From Plantago ovata (taxonomy: Eukaryota > Streptophyta > Magnoliopsida > Lamiales > Plantaginaceae): a DNA stretch of 64,000 bases. Shown here piece by piece: positions 56,355 to 64,000 of this stretch. The notes below the pieces were generated by a model that worked only from the letters and a program-made list of their open reading frames with translations, did not search any database and was not told where the DNA came from. The position numbers and the translations under genes were made by a program. The stretch spans positions 10,443,908 through 10,507,907 of the forward strand of contig CM051457.1 in assembly GCA_028274465.1 (NCBI GenBank). The letters run 5' to 3'. Numbering within the stretch: the stretch's first letter is position 1; each line of letters begins with the position of its first letter.

Positions 56355-56980
56355 TTTTCCTATTGGAGCTAACGGGGCACGAACTAACTATGACTCAAGC
56401 GTACATTAATTAATGAAATTTGTGCACTATAATGCTTATAAATAAATTCTAAATTCAAAATGAAACAATTATTTTCAAATGGAGTGGAAAATGATAAAAT
56501 GTGATTATAGTATTATACACTTCCCCTGCTCCCCAAGTGTTACGAAGAAACTTCTCTGTAGATTTTCTTTTAAAAAATAAACCTTCTCTGTAATTAATTA
56601 ATGTCGTGTTTAAGTTTTTCAGAGTTGAGTTGAAATCTTTCCTCCTCCGTCCCACTTTCTATAAATATTATATAATTATCGTTTTCTTATTTTCCTTTCT
56701 GTTTAAATATAAGTACTACTCATTAACTCATAAGAGGTTAAATTCCAAGGGAATACGACAAAGACCTTTTGATTTAAGATTTAAGTGGGAGGGGCAGATT
56801 TGTGGGCTGGCAAAACTTGTCAGGCATGACAAGTTAATTTTGATTTAGATATATTCATTCAAGAACTATTAAACGGATAATATAGAGTTATTTTCATTAT
56901 TAGTACTACTATGTGATGCCTCCTCCCACTTGCATTTGATTGCAACTAGGTAACATATTAATACTGCTATTATGAATTAT
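56355..56980. other. Intergenic stretch with no gene seen
   Basis: AT-rich. A lone CTCCTCCGTCCCAC at about 56641 resembles one Stowaway end; no partner end was found. Confidence 0.4.
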
Positions 56981-57096
56981 TAATATTAGTATTTTAGATC
57001 AAGAAAGCAACATACTCCTAGCCAAAAAAAAAGTTTCATAATAATATTAGTATTTTAGATAAAGAAAGCAACATACTCCTAGCCAAAAAAAAAAAA
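56981..57096. repeat. Tandem duplication of ~52 bp
   Basis: TAATATTAGTATTTTAGAT, then AAGAAAGCAACATACTCCTAG and an A-run, occurs at 56981-57032 and again at 57042-57096 with one internal substitution. Confidence 0.85.
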
Positions 57097-57167
57097 GGTT
57101 GAGCTTGTGTTTTAATCATACAAACCCGTCTTCATCATCTTCTCTTCGGTAGTAGTTATTAATATTA

Positions 57168-57424
57168 CTCCCTCCGTTCTCTCAGAAGTGTCCGGTTTTG
57201 ACTTTTTCCGGTCAACAACTTTCAACTTTGACTCACGATTACTCTTAAACTATAATGATATAGTATTAAATAAAATTATATTATGAAAATATAGAACCTA
57301 AAATTTCATAATATAATTTCGTTATATGTTTTATCATTATAGTTTAAGAGTAATCGGGAGTCAAAATTTAAAATTGTTGACCGAAAAAAGTCAAAACAGG
57401 ACACTTCTGAGAGAACGGAGGGAG
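57168..57424. mobile_element. Stowaway-type MITE, well preserved
   Basis: Ends CTCCCTCCGTTCTCTCAGAA and its complement TTCTGAGAGAACGGAGGGAG, with flanking TA at 57166-57167 and 57425-57426. The inverted repeat continues inward for roughly 90 bp on each side, so the 257-bp element folds into a long hairpin. Non-coding. Confidence 0.92.
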
Positions 57425-57426
57425 TA

Positions 57427-58400
57427 TTATACATCCTTTCCTTTTCCCATCATTTATACCCATGTGAGTTTGAACAAGAGCGATGTTAATCAAAATATCA
57501 CAACCTATTTCAACATGACAATCTATTTTTTCTTTTTTAAACCACAAATATTACAACTAATCATATATATACAAACATCATACACCACCTTATACATTCA
57601 CATCTAAACAACCTTATGTTTCCGAGGAATTGACCCATGCACCTCATTTTCACCATTCCAACTCTCTTCTATTGCACCACCTTATAATTCCTATCATGGT
57701 GAAAATTCATTGTTTCACTTTCCCACCATGTATGATTCCCCGTCCTCGTGTTCACAATATTGAATTCGCCATCGATAGCGAGACCGCTAATTTTGTGATT
57801 CTAACGTTACCGAGAGTCCTATACAAGCGGTTTAACTATAAAAACCCGAGGCATGGTGGGTGGTTGCAGCCTTGCAGAAGGCAATTACTGGTCCTGCAAT
57901 GTATGGTGATGCATCAGAGACGCAGCATCAAGAGAGGAGGAGGACCTCTAAAGACAAGTGATGATTGATTATTCCTAGGCCAATCCTATCATGATGCTGA
58001 TGCATGTGTATGGTCCCAACTCCCAACCCAAGCACCATCAGATTCCTATCTCTTCTTCAATCATCATTTTTCACCATTTCAACTCCTGGTTAAGATGCTG
58101 GGCTCTGGCTTCAAACTTTGTTCTGAGATGGTACAAGTTTCATTACTCTTTAAATCTTTGAAAACTCTCCCATTTAATCAAATCAGTGGTAGCTCATGCT
58201 ACCTTAAGTGTCATTCCTTACTAAATTTGCCAAATGCCATAAAAGTTCCAATTAAAGCCTCATAGAATTGTTCCTCAAAACTTAATTGGTTGTTGGTAGT
58301 TCTCAACTTGTAAGGTGACTGTTCCTTGCTCTGCAGTCAGCTACTCATCGCCAACATACCGAGCAGAGAATCTGAGAAACACTATAATATACCTCACTAC
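57427..58400. other. Stretch with one unassigned open frame
   Basis: The frame 57630-57968 (112 codons, MTHAPHFHHSNSLLLHH..) lies in less AT-rich DNA. It has no domain I recognise. It may be part of a non-coding transcript or a gene relic. Nothing else is supported. Confidence 0.3.
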
Positions 58401-59809
58401 ACTCGAATCACACGTCATCTCATAAGTTGCAGCAAATTAATGTTGGCTGCTGTAGCTGTAGTTGAATCAATAGTACTCCACATTCAATCAAAAGAAGCAG
58501 TGGATATTCATATAAGCTCCTCTTTACAGTGGAGTATTCTGCTATACCGAGCTCATCAATAAGCAAATAAACTACTAGCAGCTCTTGAATTATCTTGATA
58601 TGTACTCTTGGAGTGTCATTATAGTGCAAATTGTTTGCTCAAGGACAAAAATGAAATCCCACAAGTACAAAAGAACCAAAGGGGCAAATTTAGGTCGGTA
58701 GAGTGATGAGGAACAAAGTAGATCTCCTTTAAGCAACCTCAAGAACTCAAAAGTCAAAACCACATGTGAAGTGTGAACCTAATGGTTGCCTCACATAAGA
58801 GGAAATTCCACTACTAGCATGCCAAAAAAAGAAAGGAATATAATCATCAAGTATCTGCCTGCCTTAGGTCCTTGATGGTGAAATGAATATGGTCCAGGCG
58901 GCACGACTCAACGCAGCAAGTGCAAAAAGAGAAAAAGCATGGCGTGTATAGCAAAATAAACTTTTCAGTCAGCATGCTTTCAATGTCGAGTTGCTCAAGT
59001 CACAGATCACCATATCAATCAAAAGTTGGAAACATAGGAAGAAAGTTTGTAGATTCACACCATACCAAACCTGGACTTAGACTTATAGAATACGAAGCGT
59101 CTCTCCTATCTAGTCACTTACGCAGGTAGGGTGCTAGAGTCTAGACTGCAACACAAAGATATCCTACTACAGAAATCTGGTTACAAACACTGATCGACCA
59201 TCTTCAAAATAGAAAACAGCCATAAACGTTTCACAGAATACTATCACAGTCATGATCTTCAATCCAACCTAAAAGCATTTAACACATATACATATGAGCA
59301 AATGCAGTAATACTAAACTAACTTCATAATAATTCGAATCACCAATCACACAATCACAATAGTCACTTTAAGCCTCATTAAAAAGGGGCAACAGAAACTA
59401 CCCAAGACACAATACATATAGAAAAAGGCAATCCTAAACGCACAAACTCAATTCGAAACCTAGAAAGCATTTGACAAATACAGAAACCAACTCAATAATC
59501 TCAATAATGACATGAATCACCGGGATGAGACAACCAAAATATCAAAATTAGAGGCTCACTGAAAGGGGAAAGATAAAACCCCGCACGAAACAATCCCAAC
59601 CATCCAAAAGGATAGGCGACGGCCAATCGCCACTAATACAACTCGCTGGTAAGTTTTTATAATTGTAGACCATTCAGCCATAGCATAGCACCAATAATAA
59701 CTACATGATAATCAATCAATTCTAAATTCCGGAACACTAGAATTCTCAAATTAAAGCTTAAACTACACAATTTGCATTTAACATATGATATTGTAGTAAA
59801 TATCACCTC
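58401..59809. other. 3' flank of the CHZ chaperone gene and intergenic DNA
   Basis: The side next to 59810 should hold the 3' UTR of the minus-strand CHZ gene. Short plus-strand frames have no domain. A perfect gene could not be supported. Confidence 0.4.
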
Positions 59810-60322
59810 CTAAGGATTGTTAGAGTCACCGCCGCCGGAGATTTTGAGGCCAGGCTGTGGCCTACTCCGGCGAGTCCTGGATGGCAGAATGTTGTCCAGA
59901 TCAACCTCAGCTAGTGGATCATCTTCAACGTCACTGTCATTAAGTCCATCAGAGCAATCAGAATCATCAGTTGATTCATCATCGTCATCTTCATCCGAAT
60001 CGTCTTCCTCTTCTTCTTCAACAACCATTTTCCCCTTGCCCTTTCTATCAACTGGAGCTGGTGGAGCTTCATCCTCCTCCTCCTCCTCTTCACCTACGTA
60101 GTCATCTTCATCGTCTTCGTCGTCGTCTTCATCGATGTTGGTTTCTGATTCTAGCTTTTGCTTCTTCACGTAATCGGCATTGCTCTTCTTCTCTTCATCC
60201 AATTCCTCTTCCTTCTTCTCCTCCTCTTCGTTAGTTGTTTTGCCCATAGGACTCACGGCTTCGAGTTTGCGCTTCTCGGAGCTTGCGTTTTGCTCCTCAG
60301 TGGGGATTTTCACGTCTGCCAT
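59810..60322 (-). CDS. Acidic CHZ-domain histone chaperone-like protein
   Basis: Single exon, 170 aa, from MADVKIPTEEQNA (ATG at 60322). The frame is open five codons further upstream but without ATG. The protein is dominated by Glu/Asp tracts (EEEEKKEEELDEEKK, DEDDDEDDEDD, EEEEEDDSDEDDDD) with a basic patch KRKLEAVSP that could serve in nuclear import. The C-terminus VDLDNILPSRTRRSRP matches the CHZ motif by which the yeast Chz1 family contacts H2A.Z-H2B dimers (family knowledge). It likely helps histone exchange in the nucleus. The Ser-rich plus-strand frame over the same bases is an antisense shadow of GAA/GAT codons. Confidence 0.85.
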   Translation of the reverse strand: MADVKIPTEEQNASSEKRKLEAVSPMGKTTNEEEEKKEEELDEEKKSNADYVKKQKLESETNIDEDDDEDDEDDYVGEEEEEEDEAPPAPVDRKGKGKMVVEEEEEDDSDEDDDDESTDDSDCSDGLNDSDVEDDPLAEVDLDNILPSRTRRSRPQPGLKISGGGDSNNP

Positions 60323-62234
60323 GGTTGACAAGTGCAAATTCTTAATCCTAATTATTAGGGTTTTTCAGCTTCACAGTCGAAGCAGCGAAAGGGTTTGAAG
60401 ATGTGAAATGTTCCAATTTTCTATGGAGATTCAGGTGGACTGTATTTGGCCCATCAGGCTTTTCTATTCGGGGAAATTGATTGATAACTTCATAGCAGGC
60501 AACCTTTTAAGCCCAATTATTATTCTTCGGCCCAATCCATGTTTCTCAAACCCTACACCTCCTCAGACGAATTACGTGACTTCGGATTTGGAATCGGAAA
60601 GAAAAAGGTTGGAGTCGATTTCTACCCAAAGTTTTGGTTGGTGATGGACGTATGGCATTCTTCTTGCATACAGTAATCAATTAATGCTATTAGATTTTTA
60701 GTTCATGGTTGACTGGTTGTAGACTTGTAGTTGATGCTTGATGATAATAAATCAATGTTACAATTTATACAAATTATCTTCCTCGCACTCGCAAGTCGCA
60801 ATGTGTAGTGCATGTGTGCGTTGTGTACGTGAAATATTGTTAATCCATATCTACACGATTAAATGTCTGAGTTTTTGTTCATGTAGATCGATCATGCATT
60901 CATATGTCTAAATACAACATATGCATTCATGCATATTTAAAGTTAATACAAATTAATAAACATAAGAATAAAAAGTTAAGAATCAAGAAGTTTAAGGGAA
61001 TCTCTAGCTAACTAGCCTATCTCGTGTTTGCTAGTCAACTCAGAGATTATCGGCTAGACTCTGTGTCAAGCTAATTCAAGATCAACTATCAATATTTTAT
61101 ATCATGCGCCAATGTTAATGGCTAGACTTGGTGTCCGACCAACTTTAGATCCGTGGCTAATTTATGTGTCTTATATTTTTCGGGTCGTTGCAATAGTAAT
61201 CCTAATTAAGGTTAAAAAAGTTTTTAATCGATAAATAACCTTACTTGATGAGATCCGAGTTTCTTGGATCATGATGTCTTAGGAGATGTCACATTGAAAT
61301 TCCTTAGAGGATCACAAGTAATTCACCTTACCTTCAATTACTTCATTCCATCCATTCTTCACCAAAATGTTTCAGTCTCACTTTCACCTTCTCCAAATTA
61401 TACAATAGTTATGTTATATCGTAATTAAAAACTTTAATCCTCACACCGTTAATTACTTTCACCGTTTAATTTTTCACAATAAGCAATTGCGTACATGGTG
61501 CATTGGATGAATTTTATTCGAGCAACTCACCACTTTGCTAGATCATTGGAGAAGGACCGAGAAACAGAAAGTACTTAATTAGAAAAGGAAATATATATAA
61601 GTTTTTTAAAATTTTAAAATATCAAAATTACATTGTTCGTGTCCACAACTAGTATCATCGTATAAATCATATATGAATCATTAGAAACATTCACGCATTT
61701 GGAGGTAATCAAACCTATAATCTCTACAATCACGTCACCTTAGATTAGTCTAACTAATTGAGCTATACCCGAAAAATCCATATAAATTTAAGTTTGCTGC
61801 CGTGAGATAACAACACACATTATAGGGGATAAAGAAGAATATGGAAAATTTAAAGAAGTTAGTTTGGCTGTGTGGAGTACTACAAGTAAATTGAACAAAC
61901 GGAAACAAACATATTTTGCCTCTTCGCATTGCGTCACGTAGGTTGTCGTCCACGCACATAATTAGTTTATCCTAAAAATAGTTTAAAGAAAAAAATTCAC
62001 TTCAAATTAATTTCAAATTATATAAAAACAATACTTTATATTATAAATGGTAAATATAAACATTCTAATTTTATAATATAAGATTTTTTAAATATTTTAT
62101 TTTATGGTAGAAGTAAGAATAAACCAAATTAATTTATTGGCACAGCCGCACATGTTAGATATAATGGCTTCATTTTTCTATAAATTGTATACATTTGATT
62201 CTGAAATAGTTTTTCCAAGATTTAGATTAGTTAA
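60323..62234. other. Upstream region of CHZ gene and intergenic DNA
   Basis: The CHZ promoter should be at about 60330-60650. A plus-strand frame at 60408-60644 has no domain. From 60650 the DNA is AT-rich with no supported gene. Confidence 0.4.
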
Positions 62235-63227
62235 TGTTGAGTTCAATAACAGGTTGTAAGCGTGAGACTTTATTTCCTGGAACGAAGTGTTTTGAACAAT
62301 TTAGAATGTAACAATGTGAGTAGAGTCGATAATTTAATTATCTTTCCTTCAGACAAGATTGTCCCGTTCGTGGTGCTTACGGAATTGTGGCAATAGTTTC
62401 CCAGGATAAAACTACTCTTAATATGGCTAAGCAGCACTATAATGGTCGAATCTATCGAACTTACTTTGAGTATGAAGAATGCAAGAGAGCAATAAGGGAG
62501 AAGGAGATTGAGTTTGCAAGTGTGTTGGAATAAATGATTTATTCTCCTATTATACAACAAATGCACCCTCTCCCAAGTGTTACTACCCTTCCATATTGTG
62601 TCTAAATTATCATTCAAATGTTTTTAAGACGAATGGATCAGGTGTCTCATCACAATTTGAGGGATGTGTCCCTTCATGAAAAAACTTGAAAATTCGCCAC
62701 ATCCGAATTACAGGTGCGTACCTGTTCGTAATGCTGCAACATTCTTAGTTTCGTTGTTGCGAAATCTTTTTTCGTGCAGGAACCTTAATGTCGTAGCATT
62801 CATGTACATAATGCTGCAACGAAGTTTACTGTAAAGCTATGACATACATTTGATATCATTGTTGCAGTGTTCTATACATCAATGTTGCAACGAAGCTTTC
62901 TATGATAGCAATGCTACAACGAGTACGGAATTTCGTTGCTTCAAGAGTTCCCTTTCCAAAACTTGGATTTCAAGTGGTTTTCGATATAAGTTTGCTCTTT
63001 AACTCGATTTTTAGCACAATGGAACTTTCACCCATGTGTGTATATAAATGACTTAATTCATTCAAGTATTGATCAACACACTTATTGCATTAATCAACCT
63101 TTCACCCCAAGGGGATTTTAGTGACTTAACGCGTCTTATTGATATACACGATTACGAACCGTGTTGGGTATACAAGTATACAACGAACGAATTTAAATCT
63201 AATTTGTTTTAACAAAAATTTCCAACA
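62235..63227 (-). mobile_element. Solo-LTR-like repeat, copy 2 (inverted relative to copy 1)
   Basis: On the minus strand it begins TGTTGGAAATTTTTG (63227) and ends GAACTCAACA (62235), i.e. TG..CA. It is homologous over most of its length to 15155-16074: GACGCGTTAAGTCACTAAAA, GTGTTGATCAATAC, ACCACTTGAAA and CAACACACTTGCAAAC. The inner part has repeated GTTGCAACATTG/GTAGCATT words. A minus-strand frame at 62270-62617 is part of it and not a gene. Target duplication not found. Confidence 0.6.
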
Positions 63228-64000
63228 AATAATTATTGGATGAGTAAAATAAGGTAAATCAATCGTTGCCTTAATATGTGTGCATTTGACTAAAACATCG
63301 TATAAACGGAGGGTGTACTATATATGATGTGATTTAATTAGTGGTAGTATGAGCACAAGTCGTAGGAATTGTAAAATAAACTCATATCCCAAATTTGAGA
63401 CTAAACTTTAGAAAATGATAAATAAAAACAACAAAACTTAAGAAATACTAAATAATTGGTCCCACAAAAATTGAGCTCCTATTCTCGATAAGCTTGTAAA
63501 TTAATTTCTACAAATTAACTCATATATCTATTCCCTATTTATGTGGCACCACATATATACTTTATGTGTCATTTTTTATCACTAAAACTATATAAAATAG
63601 GAGACCTCTAATTATTATCTAGCTATGAAGTTGATATTCTAATAAATAATTATAAATGACCACTTAGTAGCAATATTTAGGAAAATATTATAAAATTTAT
63701 GTAAAAATTGCTCCAAACTACCTAAAAATTTGTGATACTTCATCAATAAATTCCTAATTTTCATTTTGGATGTTCTCTTACAAACTTCCTAACCAAAAGA
63801 TGGAAAGTTTTTCAACCCACTTACAAATTTTTATTATTTCTATATCTTTCTTTATAATCATTTTATCACTCTCCCTCCTACTTTATCATCCATTTACAAT
63901 TAAATACTCATACAAATCAATTCTTCTTTAATATTATTTTTTTAAGTTGATAATTTTTACTACTTAGGAATTAGAAAGATACAAATGAAATGGAGAGAGT
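63228..64000. other. AT-rich terminal stretch with no gene seen
   Basis: Very AT-rich. The last bases (ATGGAGAGAGT) could be the end of another Stowaway-like element cut by the window edge. Confidence 0.35.

Noticed and set aside
57930..58010. miR172-like words (GCAGCATCAAGAG, GATGCTGATGCATG)
   Set aside because: Matches are short, with no star strand and no convincing hairpin.
59817..60234. Ser-rich plus-strand frames over the CHZ gene
   Set aside because: Antisense of GAA/GAT codons coding the acidic tracts; the minus-strand frame has the CHZ motif.
1..64000. CRISPR arrays, tRNA or rRNA genes, prokaryotic operons
   Set aside because: Nothing with the needed structure was seen, and the DNA is plant nuclear. 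Short tRNA-like GGTTCAA words (e.g. near 28868) lack a cloverleaf.

Overview
The window is plant nuclear DNA from a eudicot: AT-rich, with intron-containing genes carrying GT..AG junctions, (TA)n microsatellites, Stowaway/Tourist-type MITEs, LINEs with a C-terminal RNase H domain, a Helitron, and plant-only gene families (phytyl ester synthase, TOC90, CASP-like, TIR1/AFB, MIR169). I cannot name the species; a Caryophyllales plant is only a guess. Exon models were built by eye from reading frame, splice consensus and family knowledge, and total exon lengths were checked to be multiples of three.

Layout. 1.4 kb (+): single C2H2 zinc-finger protein with a C-terminal EAR-type motif. 3.9-8.6 kb (-): 14-exon phytyl ester synthase/diacylglycerol acyltransferase of the plastid. 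9.2-13.3 kb: repeat block with small inverted-repeat elements, direct duplications, a Stowaway MITE and a Helitron-like element carrying a ~43-bp minisatellite. 13.7-14.9 kb (+): CASP-like four-helix membrane protein. 15.1-16.1 kb: solo-LTR-like repeat. 16.7-18.7 kb (+): mitochondrial glycine-rich RNA-binding protein. 19.6-22.9 kb: decayed 5'-truncated LINE with a 19-bp target duplication. 24.9-28.2 kb (+): TOC90 preprotein receptor GTPase. 30.2-30.6 kb (+): two tandem MIR169 hairpins. 32.4-33.4 kb: nested small transposons. 33.7-39.9 kb (+): nearly intact LINE with both ORFs and a poly(A) tail. 40.2-42.0 kb (+): translocon-associated protein beta subunit, including a 6-nt micro-exon. 42.6-44.1 kb: Tourist-type MITE and a diverged tandem duplication. 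45.0-47.5 kb (+): CYSTM tail-anchored protein. 48.4-50.9 kb (-): TIR1/AFB auxin receptor with a miR393 site. 54.4-55.0 kb: LINE 3' end with an open RNase H frame. 55.4-57.4 kb: nested inverted-repeat transposon and a Stowaway MITE. 59.8-60.3 kb (-): acidic CHZ-type histone chaperone. 62.2-63.2 kb: second, inverted copy of the 15-kb LTR family.

The genes are separate transcription units; there is no operon-like cluster. Loose themes are plastid biology (PES, TOC90), ER import (TRAP beta) and small-RNA control (a MIR169 source and a miR393 target). I found no convincing undescribed molecular system. The most informative items are the MIR169 tandem pair, the Helitron/minisatellite block, the micro-exon, the displaced start codon of TOC90, and the LINE copies whose insertion history can be read directly.
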